Shown here one piece after another: positions 54,323-61,696 of a stretch of 64,000 bases of DNA. Origin of the DNA: Mesorhizobium sp. M2A.F.Ca.ET.046.03.2.1. GTDB taxonomy: Bacteria > Pseudomonadota > Alphaproteobacteria > Rhizobiales > Rhizobiaceae. The notes under the pieces are model-generated. The model was not told the origin of the DNA. It was given only the letters and a program-made list of their open reading frames with translations, and ran no database searches. Each line of letters opens with the position of its first letter. Within the stretch, counting starts at the first letter, position 1. The translations under genes were made by a program, and so were the position numbers. The stretch covers positions 2,170,001 through 2,234,000 of the forward strand of contig NZ_CP034449.1 in NCBI RefSeq assembly GCF_003952425.1. Direction: 5' to 3'.

Positions 54323-54357
54323 CTCTCGACCGGTAACAAGTGAGTTCAATCAGGTTG

Positions 54358-54564
54358 CTATGGCTTGATTAGTTCGCAAGGATCAACGTTCAGGGCTTTC
54401 GCAAGTCGGCCTAGGACCGTCACACTCGCTGAAACCCGACCACGCTCAATCGAGCCCACATAGCGCATGCTCAGCTCTGCACGAGCCGCCAGCTCTTCTT
54501 GCGTCAGCCCTTGATCATGGCGCACGCGACGCATTTTGACCGCCATGACCTCCTTGAGATCCAT
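54358..54564 (-). CDS. qseC: QseC-like XRE-family helix-turn-helix repressor
   Basis: 68 residues: VMAVKMRRVRHDQGLTQEEL, AARAELSMRYVGSIERGRVS, VTVLGRLAKALNVDPCELIK, a single Cro/C1-type helix-turn-helix domain and little else. In ICEMlSymR7A a small regulator called QseC is divergent from the antiactivator gene qseM and binds two operators between them. Here the divergent partner is a DUF2285 protein, and two palindromes lie in the 124-base gap. An alternative start at 54546 (MAVKMRRV) would shorten it by six residues. Confidence 0.82.
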   Translation of the reverse strand: MDLKEVMAVKMRRVRHDQGLTQEELAARAELSMRYVGSIERGRVSASVTVLGRLAKALNVDPCELIKP

Positions 54565-54586
54565 GGCTGGATAGGGACCAGAACGG

Positions 54587-54615
54587 GAACTATCGTTCTA
54601 GGAATGATCGTTCCT
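54587..54615. promoter_or_regulatory. paired operators between qseC and qseM
   Basis: Two adjacent palindromes share GAAC/GTTC-type arms: GAACTATCGTTC (54587-54598) and AGGAATGATCGTTCCT (54600-54615). Both contain ATCGTTC. Two sites side by side between divergent promoters are what a bistable QseC-type switch needs: one occupied state represses qseM, the other qseC. Confidence 0.72.
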
Positions 54616-54688
54616 ATTCGTTATAGTGGCCTCTCGTCATGGCGTCCCCTGTGGAACGTCGAACGCTCGGAACTGAGCCGATAGAAAA

Positions 54689-54940
54689 ATGAAAGCAAAA
54701 ATCCTGGACAAAGTTCCTTGGGCGGACACCCTCACCGCGTACGACGAAGAGCATTTCGCGATCTACCTGAGGCTCATCGAGGCGTGCGCCGACAACGCCA
54801 GCGAGGAAGAGATGGCCCAGGCCATACTTGGGATCGACCCCGGGCAAGAGCCAGCTCGTGCCCGCAAGGCAGTGAGAAGCCATCTGAACCGGACACACTG
54901 GCTGATCAGCAGCGGGTACAAGGAACTTTTCCCGGGCTAA
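54689..54940 (+). CDS. qseM: QseM-like antiactivator (DUF2285 helix-turn-helix variant)
   Basis: 83 residues: ADTLTAYDEEHFAIYLRLIE, ACADNASEEEMAQAILGIDP, and ARKAVRSHLNRTHWLISSGY-KELF. The end (HLNRxxWLxxxGYxxL) is the DUF2285 signature. DUF2285 proteins include QseM, which in ICEMlSymR7A binds and blocks both TraR and the activator FseA. The gene is divergent from the qseC-like gene and convergent with the fseA-like gene, which ends 18 bases away. The ribosome-binding site is weak, as might suit a low-level switch protein. Confidence 0.82.
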   Translation: MKAKILDKVPWADTLTAYDEEHFAIYLRLIEACADNASEEEMAQAILGIDPGQEPARARKAVRSHLNRTHWLISSGYKELFPG

Positions 54941-54957
54941 GTCGTGGAAGACGACAG

Positions 54958-55537
54958 CTACAGGAGAAACCTCCTGTACCCACCGTTCATGAGCGCGCGC
55001 CCGCGTTTGATCGCACGGCGCACAATGTCACGAAGGTGGTCCCCGGGATCCGCCCAATCCCGTTCGACACGTGCCTTCCCTAACAGGGCAATGCCGATCT
55101 CGCGATGCGACGCGCCGGCGATAAAGCCGTCAAGCGCACGTAAAACCAACCGCAGCCGCGCACCACGTGGCTCGGCCGGAAAGAACCTTGGTGGAAGCCG
55201 TCCCGTCGATCGGAGGGCATTTAGACACTCAAGACCCTCCAGACGTTGCTTCACTTCCGCTGGTGGCCAAAGCACGTTCGCGGTTAGACGTGCTGGCTCG
55301 AGGACGTTTTGCCCGACGACTGCCAGTTGAAGGTTCCTGAAACCCTCTGTGAAAAGGACGTTCTGCCATTCGTCCGCACTCACCAAGATGGAGATTTGAC
55401 TGGCGACACGGGAGAGATCAAACGCGTCATTGTCGCGCAATCTCGATGCAGGTTCCGCGGAAGCCGCAAGAACATGCGGACATTCACGAGGAGACCAAAA
55501 GACGTTCGCAGAACTCTCAATCGAGCTTGCAAAAGAG
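54958..55537 (-). CDS. fseA: FseA C-terminal part (DUF2285), read after +1 frameshift
   Basis: About 190 residues with no credible start codon of its own at the boundary. The end is a clear DUF2285 domain: RLRLVLRALDGFIAGASHRE, IGIALLGKARVERDWADPGD, HLRDIVRRAIKRGRALMNGG, YRRFLL. The middle has VSADEWQNVLFTEGFRNLQL and VLWPPAEVKQRLEGLECLNA. In ICEMlSymR7A the equivalent msi171 frame is joined to msi172 by programmed +1 ribosomal frameshifting to make FseA, the activator of rdfS. Here the upstream DUF6499 frame overlaps and would join at about 55534, giving a product of roughly 270 residues. The last stretch of this frame meets a TACAGGAG-AAAC-CTCCTGTA hairpin at 54959-54978. Confidence 0.82.
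54959..54978. terminator. hairpin between convergent qseM and fseA
   Basis: TACAGGAGAAACCTCCTGTA is a perfect 8-base stem with a 4-base loop at the end of the fseA frame, 19 bases after the qseM stop. There is no T-tract, so termination strength is doubtful, but the position suits a two-way transcription barrier. Confidence 0.4.
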
Positions 55538-55768
55538 AATCCCCCAAGCGGAGAGATCACTTTCGCTTGCCGGGATCCTGATGATGTCCACAATCCCCGA
55601 TCGCGAGAGATCAACGCGCTGCAAGACAGCGCGAAGATCATTCTGAAAACCCGGATTGCGCCTCAGAAGCTCCCAGGCCCAGCCGCGGCTGGTGAGGTGC
55701 AGGGAATAGGCATAGGCACGGTCGTCCTGCCAGTCCGGCCAGGCTGGACCAGATTTCGTCTCACTCAT
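55517..55768 (-). CDS. fseA: FseA N-terminal part (DUF6499)
   Basis: 83 residues: GPAWPDWQDDRAYAYSLHLT, SRGWAWELLRRNPGFQNDLR, then SESDLSAWGILFCKLD and a TGA. The WPDWxDxxAYAYxxxLxxRGWAWExLRRNP block is the DUF6499 signature of the msi172-type N-terminal part of FseA. The gene starts 39 bases after the traI stop, so it is in the traI operon, as in ICEMlSymR7A where traI1-msi172-msi171 are co-transcribed. A +1 shift before the stop would extend it into the DUF2285 frame. Without the shift it makes only this truncated peptide. Confidence 0.85.
   Translation of the reverse strand: MSETKSGPAWPDWQDDRAYAYSLHLTSRGWAWELLRRNPGFQNDLRAVLQRVDLSRSGIVDIIRIPASESDLSAWGILFCKLD
55529..55540 (-). other. probable +1 programmed ribosomal frameshift site in fseA
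   Basis: On the coding strand the zero frame reads ATT CTC TTT TGC AAG CTC GAT TGA. A tRNA-Phe on TTT can slip one base forward onto the next TTT (the run is TTTT, 55531-55534) with full re-pairing, after which reading continues GCA AGC TCG ATT GAG in the DUF2285 frame. The zero-frame stop is four codons further on. Confidence 0.75.
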
Positions 55769-55807
55769 GGCACCACATCCAAGTGAAAGCGGGATCGCAT
55801 CCTGAAG

Positions 55808-56434
55808 TCAGGCAATCTTTCTGACGGGCGCCCACAAAACGGGACCTTTGATCCCGCCATTGCGGTAGATGGCATCCAGGCTCCCGGCCGAGACGTCGAG
55901 ATGACCTGCGACGGCGCGCGTATTGCCGATCGTCTGCGGATCGGAGATACGCTCGAGCGGCCAGCCGGCGCGACGCAGGATCCGCTCGATGCGCAAGTCC
56001 GTCACAGTGACGATGCTCCCCAGATCGCGCGACAGACCGAACTCGATCATGCCGGCGAACAGCTCGTAGGTACCGAGCGCAATACCGGCCTGTTTCGGCG
56101 CGGACGGCGGAATATCGAGTGCGAAACGGCTGCTTTCCCAGATGTGAGGATCTTCCGGCGCTGGGTTGTCTCCAAGCAGAATGGAGAAGCTGTCACGCAA
56201 CATTGTCGAACCAGTGGTTGGCAGCAGGCGCACACAGCCGTCTATGCGCCCGGTCGATGCTCTCAGCAGCAGATAGCAGGGTCCCAGCGCATCGAAGGGA
56301 TCGACTTCGTAGCCACCGCTGACGGACACATCCCAATTCAGGCGATCCCTGAAAACGCGATGACGCAAGCGATGCATTTCCTTGAGCTCGTCGTCGAAAT
56401 CCGCGTAACAATCAGGGGTGATTAACTGCATCAT
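55808..56434 (-). CDS. traI: acyl-homoserine-lactone synthase TraI (LuxI family)
   Basis: 208 residues from ATG 56434, which has GAGGAG upstream; the frame is open to 56506 without support. LuxI landmarks: HRLRHRVFRDRLNWDV (Arg, Phe, Trp), GYEVDPFDALGPCYLLL (the two Asp), GCVRLLPTTGSTMLRDSF (Arg), and IWESSRFALDI (Glu, Arg). All residues known to be conserved for AHL synthesis are present. It lies 93 bases downstream of traR, with a lux box between them, and is followed by the fseA frames. Positive feedback by TraR is expected. Confidence 0.95.
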   Translation of the reverse strand: MMQLITPDCYADFDDELKEMHRLRHRVFRDRLNWDVSVSGGYEVDPFDALGPCYLLLRASTGRIDGCVRLLPTTGSTMLRDSFSILLGDNPAPEDPHIWESSRFALDIPPSAPKQAGIALGTYELFAGMIEFGLSRDLGSIVTVTDLRIERILRRAGWPLERISDPQTIGNTRAVAGHLDVSAGSLDAIYRNGGIKGPVLWAPVRKIA

Positions 56435-56496
56435 AGTGACCTTCTCCTCGCGATAAATATCGATCGCGATTGGAGGCGAAGGTCCTTGTCGCCACA

Positions 56497-56516
56497 ACCT
56501 GTGCATGCATACAGCT
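56497..56516 (-). promoter_or_regulatory. lux/tra box upstream of traI
   Basis: ACCTGTGCATGCATACAGCT is a 20-base element with the ACCTGT...TACAG.T arms of the classical lux box and CTGT/ACAG half-sites 8 bases apart. Its centre is about 72 bases upstream of the traI start, in the gap after traR. TraR bound to AHL would activate traI-fseA from here. Confidence 0.78.
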
Positions 56517-56527
56517 TGATGAGGCCG

Positions 56528-57256
56528 TCAGGTCAGATCTGTCGGTCTCGATACTGCGAACCGGATCGCGGCCTGGGTTTTGGTTCGCACGCCCAGCTTC
56601 TTCTTGGCATTGTCGAGATGAAAGGCGGCGGTGCGTTGACTAATTCCCAGAATGCGGCCGATCTCCCAATCCGACTTGCCGCGAGCAGCCCATTGCAAGC
56701 ACTGAATTTGCCGCCTGGACAAAGCAACTCCGTCCACAAGCCGGTCAGCCGTCAGCCTGCGACGCGCCTGAATGTGGAAGAAGATAGCGATGAGTTGGAG
56801 GGCCTGTTCGTATCGCTCGATCACACGGAAGAACAATGGCTGCCTTTCATCGGAGGCGAAGGTCAGCGCAGCAAAAAGACCTCGATGATCATGGACCGGA
56901 ACAGTAAAGCCGCAACGGATGCCGAAATGCGCGGCTTCGTCCATCAACTGTCGTTGTACCCCTGACAATCCTGTATCACTGTCGTCTGCACCCCAGCTGA
57001 AAGTTTCCCGGCTACTACTCGCCTGATGGATCACCGGATCCACCTCTTCATAACGCCTGTGAAGGTAGTGAGATGTCCAAGGCTGTGGATAGGTGGACAG
57101 CAGATTTGTCGCTCGATCCAGCCGGGACGACGGCGAGAGGTACGCAAATGATGGCAGATCGAGCGACAAGGCCGTATCGGCCAAGGCATTACGGAGATCA
57201 ACTGCGTCAGCGCTGTCCGTTATTTGTTCAACAAATCTGCGGAAAACGTCATGCAT
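56528..57256 (-). CDS. traR: LuxR-family quorum-sensing activator TraR
   Basis: 242 residues. N-terminal autoinducer-binding domain with PQPWTSHYLHRRYEEVDPVI and ETFSWGAD, which carry the conserved Trp, Tyr, Asp and Trp of the AHL pocket. C-terminal LuxR helix-turn-helix: LSRRQIQCLQWAARGKSDWE, IGRILGISQRTAAFHLDNAK, KKLGVRTKTQAAI. It is directly upstream of traI on the same strand. In the model from ICEMlSymR7A it is held in check by QseM. Confidence 0.94.
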   Translation of the reverse strand: MHDVFRRFVEQITDSADAVDLRNALADTALSLDLPSFAYLSPSSRLDRATNLLSTYPQPWTSHYLHRRYEEVDPVIHQASSSRETFSWGADDSDTGLSGVQRQLMDEAAHFGIRCGFTVPVHDHRGLFAALTFASDERQPLFFRVIERYEQALQLIAIFFHIQARRRLTADRLVDGVALSRRQIQCLQWAARGKSDWEIGRILGISQRTAAFHLDNAKKKLGVRTKTQAAIRFAVSRPTDLT

Positions 57257-57413
57257 ACCTGATCTACATTGCGGAAGGCTGAGGATAACCTCGCCCCAGG
57301 CAGTGAAGCCTCCAATGTCAAGCCATTCAAATCTTTATCGTGTCGCCAAGAATAACCGCGCTATTCCTTGAGAAGCGTGTCACAGGTGGACACGCCATCA
57401 AGATGACCTTTCG

Positions 57414-58310
57414 CTACCGCATCATACACTCGACCTCAGCGGCCTGCGGGATAGCGGGCTGGGCTCCCGCAGAAGTGCAAGCAATGCTCGCCGCTACAAC
57501 CGCTCGCCGGACCGCCAAATCGAGCGACTCTCCCTCGCAAATACCTGCCGCGAGGTACCCACAGAAGGTGTCGCCGGCTCCGACTGTGTCGACCACTTGG
57601 ACACTGGGCGCGGAAACACGAACGACTTTGTCGCCGGCGCTAACAACGGCACCCATATTGCCGAGGGTAACCACGACGACTTGACCGTTCTGTGCGGCGA
57701 GTTTCAGAACCTCGTCGTCCAGATTCACGGGCTTAAGGCCAAGTAACAGTTCGAACTCGCTCTGATTGGCCACAACTATGGAGGCCAACTTTGCCAATGA
57801 CCCAGTTTCCGGGACGTACGGCGCAACATTGAGGATTGAGCGAAGACTCCTCTCCTTGGCTAGTTCAAGCGCGTGTCGGGCCGCGTCGACCGGAATCTCC
57901 AGTTGAAGCAACAATAAGTCCTCGTCCGAACATTTATCGAGTGCTTGTCGAATCTCGCGCTCCCCTACTGTTGCGTTGGCGCCAGAGAGTACCGCAATCT
58001 GGTTCTCTCCCGCAGCGTCCACCACGATCATGGCAATGCCGGTATTCACGCGTGCCATTCGTACTCCCGCCAAGTCAACCCGGTCACGGCGCAACAACGT
58101 CAGTGCTATTTCGGCAAAGGGGTCGTTACCGACTGCGGCAAAAAGCGCGACCTCGCTCCCCGCTCGCCGCGCGGCCAGCGCTTGGTTAGCTCCTTTGCCG
58201 CCAGGCTCCGTACGAAATGAGCTACCCAGGACGGTCTCACCAGGCATCGGAAGACGGTCGACGACACCGATCTGGTCTGCGTTTATCGATCCAAGAACGA
58301 TGATCATCAC
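57414..58310 (-). CDS. rbsK: ribokinase-like PfkB-family sugar kinase
   Basis: 298 residues. IIVLGSINADQIGVVDRLPM and GETVLGSSFRTEPGGKGANQ are the PfkB N-terminal signature; VVDTVGAGDTFCGYLAAGIC holds the catalytic Asp and anion hole (GAGD). The GGKGANQA and NADQ elements are those of ribokinase rather than fructokinase. In this operon ribose would come from the nucleoside hydrolase encoded two genes upstream, so phosphorylation of the released ribose is the likely job. Last gene of the operon. Confidence 0.9.
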   Translation of the reverse strand: MMIIVLGSINADQIGVVDRLPMPGETVLGSSFRTEPGGKGANQALAARRAGSEVALFAAVGNDPFAEIALTLLRRDRVDLAGVRMARVNTGIAMIVVDAAGENQIAVLSGANATVGEREIRQALDKCSDEDLLLLQLEIPVDAARHALELAKERSLRSILNVAPYVPETGSLAKLASIVVANQSEFELLLGLKPVNLDDEVLKLAAQNGQVVVVTLGNMGAVVSAGDKVVRVSAPSVQVVDTVGAGDTFCGYLAAGICEGESLDLAVRRAVVAASIACTSAGAQPAIPQAAEVECMMR

Positions 58311-58322
58311 TGGGTCCTTCTG

Positions 58323-58541
58323 TCATGAACGGTTGGGGCCATGCGTCACAGCCATTCGCAACCCTGAGAGACACCCGACCGTGGGAGGGACGGTGGGCAT
58401 CTCTTCAGGGCCGCCTCCTGGCCAGCGCTCACTTGAGCTAGCCAGGCGGTTCTTAAGCGGCGGGAACAGACGGTGGGAAACCGGCTGCCGAACTGGGCAG
58501 ACGACGAAATCCAGATTGATTGGCCCCACAACAGCAATCAT
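58323..58541 (-). pseudogene. N-terminal remnant of a second PfkB kinase
   Basis: The frame begins MIAVVGPINLDFVVCPVRQP, the usual first strand and substrate loop of PfkB kinases (compare IIVLGSINADQIGVVDRLP in the ribokinase gene just downstream). After about 20 residues it turns into sequence with no kinase features and stops. It lies 31 bases after the nucleoside hydrolase gene in the right orientation, so a second kinase was probably lost by deletion. Confidence 0.55.
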
Positions 58542-58572
58542 CTTGTTGCCTCCGTTTCCGTCGCGATGACCT

Positions 58573-59490
58573 CTATAGGGAGAGTAGGCGTTGGTTCAGG
58601 AGGTCGAATAACTTCACGTCGTCTGCGGTTGTAACAACGTAGCAGTTCGCGGGTGCGTTCTCCCGATGACGCTCCGAAATTGCAGCGACCGTGCGGCCGC
58701 GATTGAGCGACGACGCGTAATCGATCTCCACCTTTGCGTGAACTCCATCGAAGAGTGAAGGGTCGAGCAGAAAAGCGGTGACGCACGGATCATGGAGAGC
58801 GGGATCTTTGCCGCCATAGTTGACCATCATGGACGCCGCCTGGCGCGCAATCTCGGATCCTCCGTTCTGCAGGACGCCGACCCGATCCGAAGTGACGATG
58901 ACCTTATTGGTGACGTCGAGACCGAACATCACCAAACGTGCGCCCGAATTGAGAATGATCTGCCCGGCGTGCGGATCGAACCAGATGTTGAATTCGGCCG
59001 CTGGCGTAGTGTTTCCTGGGCAGAAAGCCGCCCCACCCATGAACACGATCTGCTTGAGCTTCGAGGCAATCGCCGGCTCCTTGACCAGGGCGAGCGCAAC
59101 GTTCGTTAGCGGCCCGATCGCGCACAACGTGATCTCGCCCGGGTTCTTCAAGATCGTCTCTACGATGAAGTCGACAGCGTGTAGAGGGTGCTTTTGACGC
59201 GACGGCTCCAGAATACCGACATCGCCTAAGCCGTCGTCTCCATGGACCGAAGATGTGCGCGGAGGGGTCGGGAACATGGCGTGCCGGCAGCCGGCAAAGA
59301 CTGGGACGTCAGTCCGTCCGGCGAGTTCGCAGATCCGCAAGGCGTTTCGCGTGGTGTATTCCAACGGAACATTGCCGGCGACCGTCGTTATGCCGAGGAC
59401 CTCGATCTCCGGCGAAGCGAATGCGAGCAGGATCGCCACCGCGTCGTCGACGCCGGGGTCACAGTCAATAACGATACGATGTTTGGGCAT
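58573..59490 (-). CDS. nucleoside hydrolase (IunH family)
   Basis: 305 residues from ATG 59490, which has GAGGAG upstream; the open frame continues to 59829 without family support. RIVIDCDPGVDDAVAILLAF is the Asp-rich calcium/ribose site (DxDPGxDD). GITTVAGNVPLEYTTRNALR, LCAIGPLTNVALALVKEP, QIVFMGGAAFCPGNTTPAAE and FNIWFDPHAGQIIL follow, with the C-terminal His/Asp site at DPALHDPCVTAFLLDPSLF. It cleaves ribonucleosides to base and ribose. It sits between two binding-protein genes and the kinase genes of a nucleoside-type uptake operon. Confidence 0.93.
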   Translation of the reverse strand: MPKHRIVIDCDPGVDDAVAILLAFASPEIEVLGITTVAGNVPLEYTTRNALRICELAGRTDVPVFAGCRHAMFPTPPRTSSVHGDDGLGDVGILEPSRQKHPLHAVDFIVETILKNPGEITLCAIGPLTNVALALVKEPAIASKLKQIVFMGGAAFCPGNTTPAAEFNIWFDPHAGQIILNSGARLVMFGLDVTNKVIVTSDRVGVLQNGGSEIARQAASMMVNYGGKDPALHDPCVTAFLLDPSLFDGVHAKVEIDYASSLNRGRTVAAISERHRENAPANCYVVTTADDVKLFDLLNQRLLSL

Positions 59491-59555
59491 GTTGTCTCCT
59501 CGCCGGATGGCCAGAGGCCTCCCGGCGCCATGTGTGAGGGGTTGGTCAGGGAGGA

Positions 59556-60524
59556 TTAGTTCAGGAACGCATTGGTGTAGTACTTGTCCGCCGACTGGAT
59601 GGACTTGAGCTGGCCGGTGTCCTTCAGCGCCTGGGCGATTGGAAGCCAGTGGCGATCGGTTTGGACCATCAGGCCCGAGGGGCCTGACAGCAGTGGGATG
59701 GTCGCCGCCCAGCCTAGTTTGTTGAATTCGCGGGAATCCGAATTGGGATAGGCCTGGGAAAAGAGGTCTGCCGCCTCGTCGAGATGTTCCATGGCCCATT
59801 CGGTCGCCTTCATGGTCGCGCGCATCCACCGCCTACCGAGATCAGCGTGCTGGTCGACGAAATCCTTACTTGCGGTGTAGGCGCTCAGCGGCACGTCCGG
59901 GACGCCGCATTCGGGGCCGATGAGGCTGGTCGGTTCCTTGTTGAGCTGCAGCTTAATCGTGGGAACGATGAAGTTGGATGCGTTCGTGGCGATATCGATC
60001 TTGCCAGCCAGAAGCAGCGGTGTGTCGCTGTCTTGCGCGGTGATGAGCTGCACGTCATTTTCGGTGATCCCCGCTGCCTTGTAGACGAAGGGCATCATCG
60101 CCTTCGTCCAGGAATCGGCGAACACACCGATCGATTTGCCCTTCAAATTGCCAAGCGACACGGGCTCGCCAGGGCGACCGAATAGCCCCCAATTGTTATG
60201 CTGTGCGAATACGCCAACCGATACGATGGGCACGCCTTGGTCGGCGCCAAAGACCACGTCGGTCGTGGCCTCAAAGCCGATATCGGCTTGCCCGGCAGCC
60301 AGGAGGCGACCGGTTGTCTGCGAGTCCGGCGGCATGATGATTTCCGTCTTCACGCCCTCGGCCTGATAGAAGCCCTTGGCGTTGGCAACGACGATGGGAA
60401 TCATCGTGAAATCCGGGGACGGCCAAGCCCAGGCAAATCGCACCGTCTGGAGATCGGCTCCGTGAGCGACACTGATTTGGCCCGCAAGCAGCAGCCCTAC
60501 GGCAATTCTTTTGAATACACCCAT
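59556..60524 (-). CDS. ABC transporter substrate-binding protein, NMT1/THI5 type (copy 2)
   Basis: 322 residues with a signal peptide (RIAVGLLLAGQISVAHGADL). PF09084-type fold: VRFAWAWPSPDFTMIPIVVA, GFYQAEGVKTEIIMPPDSQT, TGRLLAAGQADIGFEATTDV, and QHNNWGLFGRPGEPVSLGNL. RBS GGAGGAAAG precedes the start. It is a close paralogue of the gene at 60667-61644, sharing most residues over the whole length, including DSWTKAMMPFVYKA, ITENDVQLI and DSDTPLLLAGKIDIATN. Family members bind thiamin-pyrimidine, riboflavin or other small heterocycles. With the nucleoside hydrolase next door a pyrimidine- or nucleoside-like ligand is likely. Confidence 0.92.
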   Translation of the reverse strand: MGVFKRIAVGLLLAGQISVAHGADLQTVRFAWAWPSPDFTMIPIVVANAKGFYQAEGVKTEIIMPPDSQTTGRLLAAGQADIGFEATTDVVFGADQGVPIVSVGVFAQHNNWGLFGRPGEPVSLGNLKGKSIGVFADSWTKAMMPFVYKAAGITENDVQLITAQDSDTPLLLAGKIDIATNASNFIVPTIKLQLNKEPTSLIGPECGVPDVPLSAYTASKDFVDQHADLGRRWMRATMKATEWAMEHLDEAADLFSQAYPNSDSREFNKLGWAATIPLLSGPSGLMVQTDRHWLPIAQALKDTGQLKSIQSADKYYTNAFLN

Positions 60525-60666
60525 TATCTTTCCTCCTGGCTCGCGGCGGGTCGCTCACCGGCTGCGCCGGCATCGAATAGTGGTTGTTCAATTCATTGAT
60601 CGGAGTGGCGGGAGCGGAGTTGGACAGGGTCAGCCGTCCAACGTTGTTCCCGCACCGTGGCTCTGC

Positions 60667-61644
60667 CTATTTGAGGAGTTCGTTCGTATAGTACTTGTCC
60701 GCGGGAAGGACTTCTTTCAGTTGACCCGTATCCTTGAGTGCCTGCGCCAGGGGCAGCCAGTGCTGATCATTCTGGACTAGGTAGCCGTCGGGGCCACTCA
60801 GGATCGGGACGAGCGCCTTCCAGCCAAGCGTGTTGTATTCCAGCGTCCCGCTGTCCGGATAGGCCTTGGTCACGATCTGCGCCGCTTCGTCCGGGTGTTC
60901 GGCGGCCCATTGGGTCGCCTTGACAGTGGCCTTCATCCATTTCTTCGCGCTGTCGCCATGCTTGGACAGATATTCGGTGCTGGCCGTGTAGGCCCAGATC
61001 GGGATGTCGGGCACGCCTGCTTCCTTGCCGACCAGGGCGGTCGGATCCTTCCGCAGTTGGGTCTGGACGGTGGGCACGAGATAGTTCGACGTATTAGTTG
61101 CGATATCGATCTTTCCGGCTAGGAGCAGCGGTGTGTCGCTGTCCTGGGCAATGATCAGTTTGACGTCATTTTCGGTAATCCCACCTGCCTTGTAGACGAA
61201 AGGCATCATGGCCTTCGTCCAGGAGTCGGTGAAGATCCCGATTGACTTGCCCTTGAGCTCCTCGAGCTTTACCGGCTCGCCAGGGCGGCCGAACAGGCCC
61301 CAATTGTTGTGTTGCGCGTAAACACCTACCGAGACTATGGGAAGCCCTTGCTCAGCCCCGAAGACCACGTCGGTGGTTGCTTCAAATCCAATGTCGGCTT
61401 GCCCGACGGACAGAAGCCGCGCGGTGGTTTGAGAGTCGGGCGGCAGGATCACGTCGACCTTCAGGCCCTCGTCCTTGTAGAAACCCTTTTCGATGCCGAC
61501 CGCGACCGGCGTAATGGCATGGTCGGCGCTGGACCAGTTGAAAACGAAGCGCACCGGCGTCAGGTCTTCAGCCGCGGCTGGCAATAGCTGGGCCGCAAAT
61601 ACCACCGTTGCCATCGCAACGGCCTTAAAGAGTGTCGACCTCAT
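60667..61644 (-). CDS. ABC transporter substrate-binding protein, NMT1/THI5 type (copy 1)
   Basis: 325 residues from ATG 61644 (MRSTLFKAVAMATVVFAAQL, a signal peptide ending AAAE). VRFVFNWSSADHAITPVAVG, KGFYKDEGLKVDVILPPDSQ, TARLLSVGQADIGFEATTDV and NNWGLFGRPGEPVKLEELKG define the fold. The two copies differ most in the first lobe after the leader (NWSSADHAI against AWPSPDFTM) and in surface helices, so they may bind related but different ligands through the same permease. It follows the permease gene by about 50 bases. A 142-base gap without a gene separates the copies. Confidence 0.93.
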   Translation of the reverse strand: MRSTLFKAVAMATVVFAAQLLPAAAEDLTPVRFVFNWSSADHAITPVAVGIEKGFYKDEGLKVDVILPPDSQTTARLLSVGQADIGFEATTDVVFGAEQGLPIVSVGVYAQHNNWGLFGRPGEPVKLEELKGKSIGIFTDSWTKAMMPFVYKAGGITENDVKLIIAQDSDTPLLLAGKIDIATNTSNYLVPTVQTQLRKDPTALVGKEAGVPDIPIWAYTASTEYLSKHGDSAKKWMKATVKATQWAAEHPDEAAQIVTKAYPDSGTLEYNTLGWKALVPILSGPDGYLVQNDQHWLPLAQALKDTGQLKEVLPADKYYTNELLK

Positions 61645-61696
61645 TATTATTCCCCTTCTGTTAGAGTTACTGGTGCTAGTTTTAAATCGATCGAGA

